A stretch of DNA of 64,000 nt, taken from contig NZ_VHIZ01000027.1 in NCBI RefSeq assembly GCF_006494375.1, forward strand, positions 99,754 through 163,753, in the 5' to 3' direction. Below are positions 22,287-32,915 of this stretch, piece after piece. The position numbers and the translations under genes were made by a program. This DNA is from Pantoea anthophila (GTDB lineage: Bacteria; Pseudomonadota; Gammaproteobacteria; Enterobacterales; Enterobacteriaceae). Within the stretch, counting starts at the first letter, position 1. Every line of letters begins with the position of its first letter. The notes beneath the pieces are model-generated. The model ran no database searches. It saw only the letters and a program-made list of their open reading frames with translations, and was not told where the DNA came from.

Positions 22287-23102
22287 TTAGTTACTCCGTG
22301 AGCCGGTTAAATCAGCGAGATAATCGCCGGCAGGAAAACGGAATGGAACCGGACCATCCGCATCGCCATCAATAAACTGGCGCACGCGCGGGTCGTTATT
22401 CTCTCGCAGTTCCGGCGCGGTGCCGTGTGCGATAATTTTTTGTCCGGCCACAATATAGGCATAGTCCGCAATGCTCAGTACTTCCGGTACGTCATGCGAG
22501 ACCACGATGCAGGTCAGGCCCAGCGCATGGTTCAGTTCATCAATGAGTTTGACCAGCACGCCCATGGTAATCGGATCCTGACCCACGAAGGGCTCATCAA
22601 ACATGATGAGTTCCGGCTCCAGCGCAATAGCGCGCGCCAGGGCCACACGTCGCGCCATGCCGCCTGAGAGCTCTGCAGGCTTCAGCTGGGCCGCGCCCCG
22701 CAGGCCCACCGCTTCCAGCTTCATCAGCACCGTGCTGTGCAGCAGCGGCTCAGGCAGTCGCGTATGTTCACGCAGCGGCCACGCAACGTTTTCATAAACC
22801 GTTAAGTCTGTAAACAGCGCACCCGACTGGAACAGCATGCTCATCTTTTTACGCGCTTCATACAGTCTGGCGCGCGATAATGACGGAATGTTTTCGCCAC
22901 GGAAAAAAATCTCGCCGCGGGTCGGCTGAAGTTGCCCCCCAATCAAGCGTAGCAGAGTGGTTTTTCCGATCCCCGATGGCCCCATAATCGCGGTCACTTT
23001 GCCTTTCGGCACGGTCAGCGAGATGTCATCAAAGATGGTGCGATCTCCGCGCGAAAAACTCACGCCACGAACCTCAACCAGATTCGTTTGCTGCTGGGTC
23101 AT
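22287..23102 (-). CDS. mlaF: Mla ABC transporter ATPase MlaF
   Basis: 271-residue ABC ATPase of the phospholipid transporter that keeps outer-membrane lipid asymmetry. Walker A is GPSGIGKTT (41-49), the signature is [14 protein letters not shown] and Walker B is [14 protein letters not shown]. First gene of mlaFEDCB; divergent from yrbG with 226 bp between. Confidence 0.97.
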   Translation of the reverse strand: MTQQQTNLVEVRGVSFSRGDRTIFDDISLTVPKGKVTAIMGPSGIGKTTLLRLIGGQLQPTRGEIFFRGENIPSLSRARLYEARKKMSMLFQSGALFTDLTVYENVAWPLREHTRLPEPLLHSTVLMKLEAVGLRGAAQLKPAELSGGMARRVALARAIALEPELIMFDEPFVGQDPITMGVLVKLIDELNHALGLTCIVVSHDVPEVLSIADYAYIVAGQKIIAHGTAPELRENNDPRVRQFIDGDADGPVPFRFPAGDYLADLTGSRSN

Positions 23103-23328
23103 TATTACCTCTTGTAAGGATCGGGCGTAAACATGGGGTACGATGGTAGCCTGTTCGGTCCTGATTCACGATAGCTTTACAGAAACTTACCGCTAAGATT
23201 TGGCGAAAATGGTCATTAAATTTACTTTTGCCCCTGAGGCGGTCAAAATCAGCGCCTGTCTCGCCAAACAGAATTTTAAACCGGCCGGGAACGCATTGCC
23301 GGCCTGAGTTTTTACGCAAGGATTTTTC

Positions 23329-24309
23329 ATGTTCGTAGCTTCTGCACTGTTGATTATCGGTTTGCTTTTACTGGCTTATGGTGCCGATCGTCTGGTGTTT
23401 AGCGCCTCAATATTATGCCGCTCTCTGGGCATTCCGCCGCTGATTATCGGCATGACCGTGGTCAGCATCGGCACCTCGCTGCCGGAGATGATCCTCTCCT
23501 TTTCGGCAGCGCAGCATGGCCAGATGGATCTCGCTGTGGGCACCGCCCTCGGCTCGAATATTACGAACATTTTACTGATTCTGGGTGCCGCTGCGCTTAT
23601 GCACCCGCTGAGTGTGCATTCTAATCTGATTCGCCGCGAACTGCCGCTGATGTTGCTGGTCACCCTGCTCAGCGGTTTTATGCTGTTTGACAATCAGCTT
23701 AGTCGACTGGATGGAATTGGCCTGATCGCGATTGCCGCAATTTATCTTCTGGTGGTGATTCGCATCGCGCGTAAGGCCGAACGGGACAATAACGACACCC
23801 TGACCCGCGAGCAGCTGGCCGAGCTGCCCCGTGAAGAGAGCGGCAACACGGTGGCCTTTCTCTGGCTCGCCGTTGCGCTGATCATCCTGCCGATGTCGAC
23901 CCGTATGGTGATCGACAACGCCACGGCCTTTGCCGACTACTTTGGCGTCAGTGAGCTGGTGATGGGCCTGACGCTGATCGCCGTGGGCACCAGCCTGCCT
24001 GAGCTGGCAACGGTCATCGCCGGTGCACTGAAAGGCGAAGATGATATCGCGATCGGTAATCTGGTCGGCGCCAACATTTATAATATTGCCATCGTGCTTG
24101 GCCTGCCGGCGCTGATCCACCCCGGCAGCATTGACTATCACGCTTTCGCCCGTGACTACTGGGTGATGCTCGGCGTGAGTGCGCTCTTTGCCCTGCTCTG
24201 CCTGCTACGGCGTCGCCGTGTTGGCCGGACGGCAGGCCTGATTTTACTCTGTGGTTTCTTCGTCTGGGTGACGCTGCTGTGGATGCAGCCGGCGTTCATG
24301 GACGGCTAA
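23329..24309 (+). CDS. yrbG: Calcium/sodium antiporter YrbG
   Basis: 326-residue inner-membrane protein of the CaCA exchanger family, with two inverted homologous halves. Each half has an alpha-repeat: SIGTSLPEM near residue 50 and AVGTSLPELATVIAG near residue 225, followed by GSNITNI and GANIYNIA. About ten membrane helices. First gene of the yrbG-kdsD-kdsC-lptCAB string, 16 bp ahead of kdsD. Confidence 0.95.
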   Translation: MFVASALLIIGLLLLAYGADRLVFSASILCRSLGIPPLIIGMTVVSIGTSLPEMILSFSAAQHGQMDLAVGTALGSNITNILLILGAAALMHPLSVHSNLIRRELPLMLLVTLLSGFMLFDNQLSRLDGIGLIAIAAIYLLVVIRIARKAERDNNDTLTREQLAELPREESGNTVAFLWLAVALIILPMSTRMVIDNATAFADYFGVSELVMGLTLIAVGTSLPELATVIAGALKGEDDIAIGNLVGANIYNIAIVLGLPALIHPGSIDYHAFARDYWVMLGVSALFALLCLLRRRRVGRTAGLILLCGFFVWVTLLWMQPAFMDG

Positions 24310-24325
24310 CAAGGACAGACTCACT

Positions 24326-25309
24326 ATGTCACATCAGCAACCAACAGCATTCGACTTCCAGCAGGTGGGAAAAACCGTCCTGCGCATTGAGCGTGAAGGG
24401 CTGGAACAGCTCGATCAATATATCAATGAGGATTTTGCCCGGGCCTGCGCCCTGATCTATGCCTGCCAGGGTAAGGTGGTGGTGATGGGCATGGGGAAGT
24501 CAGGTCACGTCGGCAAGAAAATGGCGGCGACCTTTGCCAGCACCGGCACGCCTGCCTTTTTTGTGCATCCGGGCGAAGCCAGCCACGGCGATCTGGGCAT
24601 GGTGAGCAAAAATGATGTCGTCATCGCCATCTCTAACAGCGGGGAGTCGAACGAGATTCTCGCCCTGATTCCGGTGTTGAAGCGCCAGCACATTACGCTG
24701 ATCTGCATGACCGGACGGCCTGACAGCGCGATGGGACGGGCTGCCGACGTGCATCTCTGCGTCCACGTTCCTCAGGAAGCCTGCCCGCTGGGTCTGGCCC
24801 CGACCAGCAGTACCACCGCCACGCTGGTGATGGGTGATGCTCTGGCGGTTTCGCTGCTGGAAGCGCGGGGATTTACAGCGGAGGATTTCGCCCTCTCCCA
24901 CCCCGGCGGTGCGCTGGGCCGGAAACTGCTGCTGCATGTGGCCGATATCATGCACAGTGGTGATGCGCTGCCGCATGTCACCCGTGACGCCTCACTGCGC
25001 GATGCGCTGCTGGAGATTACCCGCAAAAACCTCGGTCTGACGGTGATCGTTGACGACCTGATGAAAATCGAAGGGATTTTTACTGATGGTGACCTGCGCC
25101 GCATCTTTGATATGGGCATCGATTTTCAGCGTGCCACCATCGGGGAAGTGATGACGCCAGGGGGCATCCGCGTCCGGCCAAACATGCTGGCGGTGGATGC
25201 CCTGAACCTGATGCAGACCAAAAACATTACGTCGATTCTGGTGGCCGATGACGACCATCTGCTCGGTGTGGTACATATGCATGACATGCTGCGCGCTGGC
25301 GTAGTCTGA
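24326..25309 (+). CDS. kdsD: Arabinose-5-phosphate isomerase KdsD
   Basis: Converts ribulose-5-phosphate to arabinose-5-phosphate for Kdo synthesis. The 327-residue protein has an N-terminal SIS sugar-isomerase domain (VVMGMGKSGHVGKK, ISNSGESNE) and two C-terminal CBS domains from about residue 205. It is followed by kdsC in the same pathway. Confidence 0.96.
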   Translation: MSHQQPTAFDFQQVGKTVLRIEREGLEQLDQYINEDFARACALIYACQGKVVVMGMGKSGHVGKKMAATFASTGTPAFFVHPGEASHGDLGMVSKNDVVIAISNSGESNEILALIPVLKRQHITLICMTGRPDSAMGRAADVHLCVHVPQEACPLGLAPTSSTTATLVMGDALAVSLLEARGFTAEDFALSHPGGALGRKLLLHVADIMHSGDALPHVTRDASLRDALLEITRKNLGLTVIVDDLMKIEGIFTDGDLRRIFDMGIDFQRATIGEVMTPGGIRVRPNMLAVDALNLMQTKNITSILVADDDHLLGVVHMHDMLRAGVV

Positions 25310-25322
25310 ACAGGAAGAGAAA

Positions 25323-25889
25323 ATGCAACAGGCAACTCCCCCGATTGACACCTGCTACGGCCCGGTCAGTGCTGAGGTTATGGCGCGCGCCAGTCGCATT
25401 CGTCTGCTGATCTGCGACGTGGACGGCGTGATGTCCGACGGGGTGATCTACATGGGAAATAACGGTGAAGAGCTTAAGGCGTTCAACGTGCGGGATGGCT
25501 ATGGCGTGCGCTGCCTGCTGACCTCAGATGTGGAAGTGGCTATTATTACCGGCCGCAATGCCCGTCTGATGGAAGATCGCTGCAAAACGCTCGGCATCCG
25601 TCATCTTTATCAGGGACAATCGGATAAGCTTTTGGCCTATCGCGAACTTCTGGATAAACTGTCCCTTTCCGACGACCAGGTCGCCTATATCGGCGATGAC
25701 CTGATCGACTGGCCGGTCATGGCGAAGGTGGGATTCAGCGTGGCGGTGGCGGATGCACATCCCATCCTGTTGCCGCGCGCAGACTATGTTACCCGTATCG
25801 CCGGTGGACGCGGTGCGGTTCGTGAAGTCTGCGATCTGATCTTAATGGCGCAGAACAAATTTGAGGATGCCAAAGGGCAATCAGTATGA
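25323..25889 (+). CDS. kdsC: Kdo-8-phosphate phosphatase KdsC
   Basis: HAD-superfamily phosphatase of 188 residues that releases Kdo. The nucleophile motif is DVDGVMSDG with Asp32 and Asp34, and the C-terminal motif is GDDLIDWPVM. The stop overlaps the lptC start by 4 nt. Confidence 0.97.
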   Translation: MQQATPPIDTCYGPVSAEVMARASRIRLLICDVDGVMSDGVIYMGNNGEELKAFNVRDGYGVRCLLTSDVEVAIITGRNARLMEDRCKTLGIRHLYQGQSDKLLAYRELLDKLSLSDDQVAYIGDDLIDWPVMAKVGFSVAVADAHPILLPRADYVTRIAGGRGAVREVCDLILMAQNKFEDAKGQSV

Positions 25890-26458
25890 GTAAAAGCAGG
25901 CGTTGGATAACGCTGATTCTGACCTTGATTGCACTGGTTTTGATCGGCTGGAATCTTACCAATAAGGATGACGATGGGATGCCCGTCGGGACAGACAGTC
26001 AGTCTCCGACCTATACCAGTGCGGATTCGCACACGGTGGTTTACAACCCGCAGGGCGCGCTGTCCTATAAACTGGTCTCAGACAAAGTGACCTATTTCTC
26101 GGATGACGAACTGAGCTGGTTCGAGCATCCGGTGATGACCACCTATGATGAGAACAAAATCCCGACCTGGACGTTACGCGCGGATAAGGCAAAGCTCACC
26201 AAAGATCGTATGCTTTATCTTTATGGCCATGTTGAGCTCAACACGCTGACGCAGGATTCTCAGCTGGAGCGGATCAAAACAGATAACGCGCAGATCAATC
26301 TGGTGACCCAGGACGTTACCTCGGATGACCAGGTGACATTGTATGGCCGCAGCTTTAACTCCACCGGCATGAAAATGCGCGGCAATTTACGGACAAAAAA
26401 CGCCGAGTTAATCGAGAAGGTCAAAACCTCTTATGAAATTCAAAATGAACAAAAATAG
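25886..26458 (+). CDS. lptC: LPS export protein LptC
   Basis: 190-residue bitopic inner-membrane protein that joins the LptBFG extractor to the periplasmic LptA bridge. One N-terminal membrane helix (WITLILTLIALVLIGW) is followed by a periplasmic beta-jellyroll. Its 3' end overlaps lptA by 26 nt, so the two are coupled. Confidence 0.96.
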   Translation: MSKSRRWITLILTLIALVLIGWNLTNKDDDGMPVGTDSQSPTYTSADSHTVVYNPQGALSYKLVSDKVTYFSDDELSWFEHPVMTTYDENKIPTWTLRADKAKLTKDRMLYLYGHVELNTLTQDSQLERIKTDNAQINLVTQDVTSDDQVTLYGRSFNSTGMKMRGNLRTKNAELIEKVKTSYEIQNEQK

Positions 26459-26984
26459 CCTGAAGCTTTTACTGGCCAGCGTGCTGCTGGCGACCAGCGT
26501 TCCGGCGCTGGCCCTGACCGGTGACTCGGACAAACCCGTTAATATTGACTCGCAGAATCAGGCGCTGGATTTACAGGGCAATGTCGCGACCTTTACCGGC
26601 AACGTCATTGTGACGCAGGGCACCATTAAAATTACGGCAGATAAAGTCGTGGTCACCCGTCCGGGCGGCGACAGCAAGAAAACTATCGTCGACGCCTACG
26701 GTAATCCTGCCACCTTCTATCAGATGCAGGACAGCGGCAAACCGGTTCAGGGCCATGCCGCAAAACTGCATTACGAACTGGCCAACGATTTCGTTGAACT
26801 GACCGGCAATGCGTTTATTGAGCAGCAGGACAGCAACATCAAAGGCGATCGCATCACCTACCTGGTGAAAGAGCAGAAAATGCAGGCTTTCAGCCAGGGC
26901 CAGAACAAGCGCGTCACCACCGTACTGGTGCCGTCGCAACTTCAGGATAAAGCGTCGTCCAACAGCGAGAAGAAGAGTAACTGA
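26433..26984 (+). CDS. lptA: LPS transport periplasmic protein LptA
   Basis: 183-residue periplasmic protein whose beta-jellyroll oligomer carries LPS to the outer membrane. It has a signal peptide ending in VPALA-LTG, then the OstA-type [19 protein letters not shown] and [20 protein letters not shown]. The start lies inside lptC; lptB follows by 5 bp. Confidence 0.96.
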   Translation: MKFKMNKNSLKLLLASVLLATSVPALALTGDSDKPVNIDSQNQALDLQGNVATFTGNVIVTQGTIKITADKVVVTRPGGDSKKTIVDAYGNPATFYQMQDSGKPVQGHAAKLHYELANDFVELTGNAFIEQQDSNIKGDRITYLVKEQKMQAFSQGQNKRVTTVLVPSQLQDKASSNSEKKSN

Positions 26985-26989
26985 TAGCT

Positions 26990-27715
26990 ATGGCCACATT
27001 AATCGCAGAAAACCTGGCGAAGGCCTACAAAGGCCGTCGCGTGGTAGAAGATGTCAGTCTGCAGGTGAAATCCGGCGAGATTGTCGGCCTGCTGGGCCCG
27101 AACGGTGCCGGTAAAACCACCACGTTCTACATGGTGGTCGGCATCGTGCCGCGTGACGCGGGCCGTATCGTGATTGACGATGAAGATATCAGCATCCTGC
27201 CGCTGCATGCGCGTGCGCGTCGGGGTATCGGCTATCTGCCGCAGGAGGCGTCCATTTTCCGTCGCCTCAGCGTTTACGATAACCTGATGGCGGTGCTGCA
27301 GATCCGTGACGATCTGACCGAAGAGCAACGCCAGGATCGCGCCCGCGAGCTGATGGAAGAGTTCCACATTGAGCACCTGCGCGACAGCATGGGCCAGGCC
27401 CTCTCCGGCGGCGAACGCCGCCGTGTTGAGATCGCGCGTGCGCTGGCCGCCAATCCGAAGTTCATTCTGCTGGATGAGCCTTTTGCCGGTGTTGACCCTA
27501 TCTCCGTTATCGACATTAAGAAGATCATTGAGCATCTGCGTGACAGCGGCCTCGGCGTGCTGATTACCGACCATAACGTGCGTGAAACGTTAGCGGTTTG
27601 TGAGCGGGCTTATATCGTCAGCCAGGGCCACCTGATCGCGCACGGCACACCCAATGAAATTCTTGCGGATGAGCAGGTTAAGCGGGTTTATTTGGGTGAA
27701 GAGTTCAGACTCTGA
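26990..27715 (+). CDS. lptB: LPS export ATPase LptB
   Basis: 241-residue ABC ATPase that drives LPS extraction by LptFG. Walker [10 protein letters not shown] (36-44), signature [16 protein letters not shown] and Walker [14 protein letters not shown] are intact. rpoN follows 48 bp downstream, as in other enterobacteria. Confidence 0.97.
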   Translation: MATLIAENLAKAYKGRRVVEDVSLQVKSGEIVGLLGPNGAGKTTTFYMVVGIVPRDAGRIVIDDEDISILPLHARARRGIGYLPQEASIFRRLSVYDNLMAVLQIRDDLTEEQRQDRARELMEEFHIEHLRDSMGQALSGGERRRVEIARALAANPKFILLDEPFAGVDPISVIDIKKIIEHLRDSGLGVLITDHNVRETLAVCERAYIVSQGHLIAHGTPNEILADEQVKRVYLGEEFRL

Positions 27716-27763
27716 TAAGGTGTCGTTAAGACCGCTATTTACCTGGGAACTATCATCCTGTCT

Positions 27764-29197
27764 ATGAAGCAAGGCTTACAACTCAGGTTCAGCCAACAGC
27801 TGGCAATGACTCCCCAACTGCAGCAGGCGATTCGTCTGCTGCAGCTCTCTACGCTTGAACTCCAGCAGGAGCTACAGCTGGCGCTGGAAAGTAATCCCCT
27901 GCTTGAGCAGACGGACCCGCACGACGAGATCGACTCCCGGGACGCTGCAGAAGCGGAGGCGCTGGATACCCGCGAAGCGCTTGAGCAAAAAGAGATGCCC
28001 GATGAACTGCCGCTGGATGCCACCTGGGATGAGATCTACACCGCTGGCACACCTTCCGGCACCGGAACGGACTATCAGGATGATGAGCTACCGGTTTACC
28101 AGGGTGAAACGACGCAGTCTCTGCAGGATTATCTGATGTGGCAGGTCGGCCTGACGCCGTTCAGTGATACCGATCGCGCGATTGCGACCTCTATCGTCGA
28201 TGCTATCGATGACACCGGATATCTCACCGTTTCGCTTGAGGAGATCCTCGACAGTATCGGCAATGACGAGCTGGAGGTGGATGAAGTTGAAGCGGTGCTG
28301 AAACGCATCCAGCGCTTTGACCCGATTGGCGTGGGTGCGCGCGATCTGCGCGACTGCCTGCTGGTTCAGCTGTCACAATATGCACCCGACACGCCCATGC
28401 TGACCGAAGCACGTCTGATTGTCAGTGAGCATCTCGACCTGCTGGCCAACCACGACTTCCGTAGCCTGATGCGGGTAACGCGCCTCAAAGAAGAGGTGCT
28501 GAAAGAGGCGATGCTGCTGATTCAGTCGCTGGACCCGCGTCCCGGCCAGTCGATCAACACCGGCGAACCGGAATATGTGATTCCCGATGTGCTGGTGCGC
28601 AAGGTCGGCAGCCGCTGGACGGTTGAACTCAACGCCGACAGCCTGCCCCGCCTGAAGATCAATCAGCACTATGCGGCGATGGGCGGCACCACGCGTAACG
28701 ACAGCGACACGCAGTTTATCCGCAGCAACCTGCAGGAAGCACGCTGGCTGATTAAGAGTCTGGAAAGCCGCAATGATACACTGCTGAAAGTGACGCGCTG
28801 TATCGTTGAGCAGCAGCAGGCGTTTTTCGAGCAGGGGGAAGAGTTTATGCGCCCGATGGTCCTGGCTGATATCGCTCAGGCTGTTGAGATGCACGAATCG
28901 ACTATCTCCCGCGTGACCACGCAGAAGTATCTGCACAGTCCGCGCGGTATTTTTGAACTGAAGTACTTTTTCTCCAGCCACGTCAACACGGAAGGGGGCG
29001 GCGAAGCCTCCTCTACCGCGATTCGTGCGCTGGTGAAAAAATTAATTTCGGCGGAAAATCCAGCCAAACCCTTGAGCGACAGTAAACTGACCTCCATGTT
29101 GTCCGATCAGGGGATCATGGTGGCACGGCGTACCGTCGCAAAATATCGTGAGTCTTTATCCATCCCGCCATCGAACCAGCGTAAACAGCTGGTTTGA
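27764..29197 (+). CDS. rpoN: RNA polymerase sigma-54 factor RpoN
   Basis: 477-residue sigma factor for nitrogen and other enhancer-dependent promoters. It has the Gln-rich activator-interacting N-terminus ([18 protein letters not shown]), an acidic linker, the core-binding region, an HTH segment and the C-terminal RpoN box [10 protein letters not shown]. First gene of the rpoN-hpf-ptsN-rapZ-ptsO cluster. Confidence 0.98.
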   Translation: MKQGLQLRFSQQLAMTPQLQQAIRLLQLSTLELQQELQLALESNPLLEQTDPHDEIDSRDAAEAEALDTREALEQKEMPDELPLDATWDEIYTAGTPSGTGTDYQDDELPVYQGETTQSLQDYLMWQVGLTPFSDTDRAIATSIVDAIDDTGYLTVSLEEILDSIGNDELEVDEVEAVLKRIQRFDPIGVGARDLRDCLLVQLSQYAPDTPMLTEARLIVSEHLDLLANHDFRSLMRVTRLKEEVLKEAMLLIQSLDPRPGQSINTGEPEYVIPDVLVRKVGSRWTVELNADSLPRLKINQHYAAMGGTTRNDSDTQFIRSNLQEARWLIKSLESRNDTLLKVTRCIVEQQQAFFEQGEEFMRPMVLADIAQAVEMHESTISRVTTQKYLHSPRGIFELKYFFSSHVNTEGGGEASSTAIRALVKKLISAENPAKPLSDSKLTSMLSDQGIMVARRTVAKYRESLSIPPSNQRKQLV

Positions 29198-29218
29198 CAG
29201 AAATGAGAAGGAAGACCT

Positions 29219-29506
29219 ATGCAGCTGAACCTGACCGGGCAACACGTTGAAATTACGCCACCACTGCGTGAATTCGTCAGTGCTAAATTTGCCAAACTGG
29301 AACACTATTTTGAGCACATCAATCAGGTCTATATTGTCCTGAAAGTTGAGAAAGTCATGCAGGTGGCTGACGCAACACTCCACGTTAACGGTGGCGAGCT
29401 GCACGCCACGTCGGAAGCGGAAGATATGTACGCGGCGATTGACGGGCTGATCGACAAGCTCGCCCGTCAGCTGACTAAACATAAAGATAAACTGAAAAAA
29501 CACTAA
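29219..29506 (+). CDS. hpf: Ribosome hibernation promoting factor HPF
   Basis: 95-residue short-form HPF that binds the 30S decoding region and helps form 100S dimers in stationary phase. It begins MQLNLTGQHVEITPPLREFV and ends in a basic tail LTKHKDKLKKH. 21 bp after rpoN. Confidence 0.96.
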   Translation: MQLNLTGQHVEITPPLREFVSAKFAKLEHYFEHINQVYIVLKVEKVMQVADATLHVNGGELHATSEAEDMYAAIDGLIDKLARQLTKHKDKLKKH

Positions 29507-29551
29507 CCTTCATGCTGGCTACGCGCGCCTGGCGCACTGAGCCGACAGGAT

Positions 29552-29575
29552 GGGGCGGATAATCCGCCCCGTTTT
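29552..29575 (+). terminator. Terminator-like hairpin after hpf
   Basis: Stem GGGGCGGA/TCCGCCCC with a 3-nt loop followed by GTTTTGT, 46 bp after hpf. It may only reduce transcription into ptsN. Confidence 0.75.
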
Positions 29576-29656
29576 GTCATCTGGCAGGCGTCATTTTCCG
29601 TCACGTCAGAAGACGCCGGCGGTGAATGGCCTGGTGAACCCGCAAGTGAAACGATA

Positions 29657-30136
29657 ATGAACAACGATCTTACACTGGAATTGAGCACGGTGCTTTCGCC
29701 TGACTGCACACGCAGTGGCGTACACTGCCAGAGCAAAAAACGTGCGCTGGAAATCATCAGCGAACTGGCCGCTAAGCAGCTCAACCTGCCGCACCAGACG
29801 CTTTTCGAAGCGATCCTGACGCGTGAGCGTATGGGCAGTACCGGTATCGGCAACGGGATAGCGATCCCGCACGGCAAGCTGGAAGAGGATACGCTGCGCG
29901 CGGTCGGGGTCTTTATCAGCCTCGAACAGCCGATTGCGTTTGATGCCGTCGATAACCAGCCGGTCGATCTGCTGTTTGCCTTACTGGTTCCGGCTGACCA
30001 ATGCAAAACACACCTGCACACCCTTTCACTGGTGGCAAAGCGTCTGGCCGATAAAACGGTCTGCCGCCGGCTGCGCGCTGCGCAGAGTGATGAAGAGCTT
30101 TATGCCATTATTACGGAAAACCAGACAGAGCTGTAA
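29657..30136 (+). CDS. ptsN: Nitrogen-PTS EIIA protein PtsN
   Basis: 159-residue EIIANtr that receives phosphate from NPr and regulates potassium transport and other processes in its unphosphorylated form. The phosphorylated residue is His72 in [10 protein letters not shown]. Its partner NPr is encoded three genes on. Confidence 0.97.
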   Translation: MNNDLTLELSTVLSPDCTRSGVHCQSKKRALEIISELAAKQLNLPHQTLFEAILTRERMGSTGIGNGIAIPHGKLEEDTLRAVGVFISLEQPIAFDAVDNQPVDLLFALLVPADQCKTHLHTLSLVAKRLADKTVCRRLRAAQSDEELYAIITENQTEL

Positions 30137-30145
30137 CGCGTCTTT

Positions 30146-30165
30146 ACCGGCCGGGTGCCGGTTTT
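30146..30165 (+). other. Small hairpin between ptsN and rapZ
   Basis: ACCGGC/GCCGGT stem with a 5-nt loop followed by TTTAAAA in the 47-bp gap. It could be a weak attenuator or an RNA-stabilising structure. Confidence 0.4.
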
Positions 30166-30183
30166 AAAACGGGAGAGAAGGTC

Positions 30184-31038
30184 ATGGTGCTGATGATCGT
30201 TAGCGGTCGTTCAGGCTCGGGGAAGTCAGTGGCACTCCGTGCGCTGGAGGATATGGGGTTCTACTGTGTTGATAACCTGCCGGTGGTGCTGCTGCCGGAG
30301 TTAGCGAACTCACTGGCAGAGCGGAATATTTCGGCGGCGGTCAGCATCGACGTGCGCAATATGCCTGAATCCCCCGAAATTTTTGAAACCGCACTGAATA
30401 ATCTGCCCGACTCCTTTTCACCTCAGCTGCTGTTTCTCGACGCCGACCGCAACACGCTGATTCGCCGCTACAGCGATACGCGTCGTCTGCACCCCCTCTC
30501 CAGCAAAAATCTGTCGCTGGAGAGCGCCATTGATGAAGAGAGCGATCTGCTGGAGCCGCTGCGTTCGCGCGCCGATCTGATCATTGATACGTCAGAGATG
30601 TCGGTGCATGAGCTGGCCGAGATGCTGCGCACCCGCCTGCTGGGCAAGCGTGAACGTGAGCTGACCATGGTATTTGAATCCTTTGGTTTCAAACATGGCA
30701 TCCCTATCGACGCGGACTACGTGTTTGACGTGCGCTTTCTGCCCAATCCCCACTGGGATCCGAAACTGCGCCCGATGACCGGCCTCGATCGTCCGGTCGC
30801 GGCCTTCCTCGACCGCCACACGGAAGTGCATAATTTTATCTACCAGACACGCAGCTATCTTGAACTCTGGTTGCCGATGCTGGAGACCAACAACCGTAGC
30901 TATCTTACCGTGGCGATTGGCTGTACCGGCGGTAAACACCGCTCAGTCTATATCGCCGAGCAGCTGGCGGACTATTTCCGCTCGCGCGGTAAGAATGTAC
31001 AGTCACGCCATCGCACGCTGGAAAAGCGCAAATCATGA
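30184..31038 (+). CDS. rapZ: RNase adapter protein RapZ
   Basis: 284-residue P-loop protein that presents the sRNA GlmZ to RNase E and so controls glucosamine-6-phosphate synthase. Walker A is GRSGSGKS (8-15). The C-terminal RNA-binding part has [14 protein letters not shown] and a basic end with [10 protein letters not shown]. It overlaps ptsO by 4 nt (ATGA). Confidence 0.96.
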   Translation: MVLMIVSGRSGSGKSVALRALEDMGFYCVDNLPVVLLPELANSLAERNISAAVSIDVRNMPESPEIFETALNNLPDSFSPQLLFLDADRNTLIRRYSDTRRLHPLSSKNLSLESAIDEESDLLEPLRSRADLIIDTSEMSVHELAEMLRTRLLGKRERELTMVFESFGFKHGIPIDADYVFDVRFLPNPHWDPKLRPMTGLDRPVAAFLDRHTEVHNFIYQTRSYLELWLPMLETNNRSYLTVAIGCTGGKHRSVYIAEQLADYFRSRGKNVQSRHRTLEKRKS

Positions 31039-31307
31039 CCGTCAGACAAACTGTAGAAATCAAAAATAAGCTGGGCATGCATGCCCGTCCGGCGATGAAG
31101 TTGTTTGAGCTGGTGCAGAGCTTCGATGCCGAAGTGTTACTGCGCAACGAGGCAGGCACTGAAGCCGAGGCCAGCAGCGTGATCGCCCTGCTGATGCTCG
31201 ACTCGGCAAAAGGGGGACACATTGAGATTGAAGCCAGCGGGCCGGAAGAGGTCCCGGCGCTGGCTGCGGTCATTGAGTTGTTTGAAGCGGGCTTTGATGA
31301 AGAGTAA
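31035..31307 (+). CDS. ptsO: Nitrogen-PTS phosphocarrier NPr
   Basis: 90-residue HPr-like carrier that passes phosphate from EINtr to PtsN. The active-site His16 is in [10 protein letters not shown]. Last gene of the cluster; it converges on mtgA with only 2 bp between stops. Confidence 0.97.
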   Translation: MTVRQTVEIKNKLGMHARPAMKLFELVQSFDAEVLLRNEAGTEAEASSVIALLMLDSAKGGHIEIEASGPEEVPALAAVIELFEAGFDEE

Positions 31308-31309
31308 GG

Positions 31310-32029
31310 TCAGTTAAGCTGATTACGCTGTAAAAAGCCCTCTCCGCCCAGCTGACGCATCTGGCGCAGTATCCACTGCTGCCGCGACCTGACATAGCCT
31401 GAAGGCGCGGCGGCACGGTAACGAATCGGATTCGGCAGTACCGCCGCCAGCAAAGCAGCATCGGCCGCAGTGAGCCGGCTGGCAGGTTTGTGGAAATAGC
31501 GCTGTGACGCGGCCTCCACACCAAAGATGCCCGGCCCGAACTCCGCGATATTGAGATAGACGGTCAGAATACGCCGCTTCGTCCAGACCGTCTCAATCCC
31601 CACCGTCAGACCCGCTTCCAGCCCCTTACGGATCCAGCTGCGACCATCCCAGAGAAAGAGATTCTTCGCGGTCTGTTGTGACAGCGTGGACGCTCCGCGC
31701 ATCCGGCTGTCGCTGTTATCCAGCACCGATTCAATCGCCGCCACATCAAAGCCCCAGTGCGTGGGAAACTTTTGATCCTCAGAAGCGATAACGGCCAGCC
31801 CCATCCACGGCGAGATCTCATCATGTCCGACCCAGTCTGAATGCGCCACATAACTGAAATCACCGCGCAACCACGCCCCCACCTGTCGCTCCACCATCAC
31901 TGCGGAGAAGGGCACCGGTAAAAACGAAAAGAGTAAAATGCCGGCCAGCCACACGCCCAGCCAGACCAGCAGGAGACGGCCGGCAATCCGTCTGATACGC
32001 CGTCCGGCGCTTCCTTTATGCTTGTTCAT
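31310..32029 (-). CDS. mtgA: Monofunctional peptidoglycan glycosyltransferase MtgA
   Basis: 239-residue GT51 enzyme that polymerises lipid II into glycan strands. It has one N-terminal membrane helix, the catalytic Glu in [14 protein letters not shown], and [16 protein letters not shown]. In E. coli elbB lies next, before arcZ and arcB; here it is missing. Confidence 0.95.
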   Translation of the reverse strand: MNKHKGSAGRRIRRIAGRLLLVWLGVWLAGILLFSFLPVPFSAVMVERQVGAWLRGDFSYVAHSDWVGHDEISPWMGLAVIASEDQKFPTHWGFDVAAIESVLDNSDSRMRGASTLSQQTAKNLFLWDGRSWIRKGLEAGLTVGIETVWTKRRILTVYLNIAEFGPGIFGVEAASQRYFHKPASRLTAADAALLAAVLPNPIRYRAAAPSGYVRSRQQWILRQMRQLGGEGFLQRNQLN

Positions 32030-32792
32030 GCAATCTTCCCATACCTGTTTCAGACGTTAATCAATTACTCATGTAATCACTGCCAGAAAAATCGCCTTTT
32101 TGCGATTTTCGGTGAAAATGAACGGTGCGTTTCCAGACTTCATGCACCTATTTTGCATCAACATGCGGCAACAGATCGAAATAGTTCAAGGACTTCCGAA
32201 AAAAGGAATCGGTTCCATTCATTGCCTCTGCTTAGCATCTTTCCAGATAAACACTTAATAATGGGTAATAAACGTCGCTTTAAATCATTCACCACCCTTA
32301 ACTGTTATTTTTTTCTGTTATCGTAATGGTTCAACTCTTAACCAGAACTATTCTTATAACGTCTAAATAAACAGCAGAGGTCAGCGTAAATCCTGTCATA
32401 AATGACCCGGTTTTCGATCCCTGCCCCGCAAGCCGGCAGACGCAGAAAAGCGCAAAGTTTAAGATTCATTTCTGCCATTCCGAATCGTTTTGGATGATTC
32501 GGTTCATTTCAGGCTGCCGGCTTGCAATATCAGCGCGTTACGCGGACTGTCAGGGCAAATGAACCTGCCGGTTCGCTTTTACGCTGTACGGTCTTCGCGA
32601 CATGGCGCAGCCGCGTTAAAAGTACGCGAAAAAGGGTAAATCTGATTAAAATAGCAGCAACATAACGCGGAAATTAATTCCTTGCTTGACTGTGTTGCCA
32701 AATTAATGTTTTCTGTGTTTAAACGCTGCTCAACATCACACATTTTAATGAATCTTGTCACATGAGAAGATGAATTTGCTAAGGTGATGACA
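32030..32792. other. Long intergenic region (mtgA-arcZ) without a gene
   Basis: About 760 bp that occupies the place of elbB in E. coli. No ORF with coding character is visible. It contains an A/T hairpin at 32085-32113 (GAAAATCGC-type stem) near mtgA and a cluster of overlapping inverted repeats at 32428-32580. The 3' part holds the arcZ promoter. Confidence 0.7.
32428..32580 (+). repeat. Nested and mutually exclusive inverted repeats
   Basis: Perfect arms seen: GCAAGCCGGCAG (32428-32439) with CTGCCGGCTTGC (32514-32525); CCGAATC (32480-32486) with GATTCGG (32496-32502); GGTTCATTT (32501-32509) with AAATGAACC (32557-32565); and GAACC/GGTTC (32561-32565, 32570-32574) followed by GCTTTT. The third pair cannot form together with the second or fourth, which resembles terminator/antiterminator logic. 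Function unknown. Confidence 0.5.
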
Positions 32793-32907
32793 GTGTTAAC
32801 CAATACCCTGCGGCTGCATTAATTATTCAAATCATAGCGGCCGCAACATTTTCCCTGGTGTTGGCGCAGTATTCGCGCACCCCGGCCTCGGCTGGGGTCA
32901 TTTTTTT
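32793..32907 (+). ncRNA. arcZ: Hfq-dependent small RNA ArcZ
   Basis: The 3' half (about 32849-32907) is a near-identical match to the E. coli ArcZ core as I remember it: TTTCCCTGGTGTTGGCGCAG, the CGCGCACCCCGG junction, then a CCCCGG/CTGGGG-type terminator stem and a T-run. It lies beside arcB and on the opposite strand, the known location. The 5' end is an estimate from a TTGTCA element at 32755-32760 and a TGCTAAGGT -10-like element. ArcZ activates rpoS translation and represses flhDC and others; in E. coli ArcA represses it. Confidence 0.9.
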
Positions 32908-32915
32908 CTGCCGTT

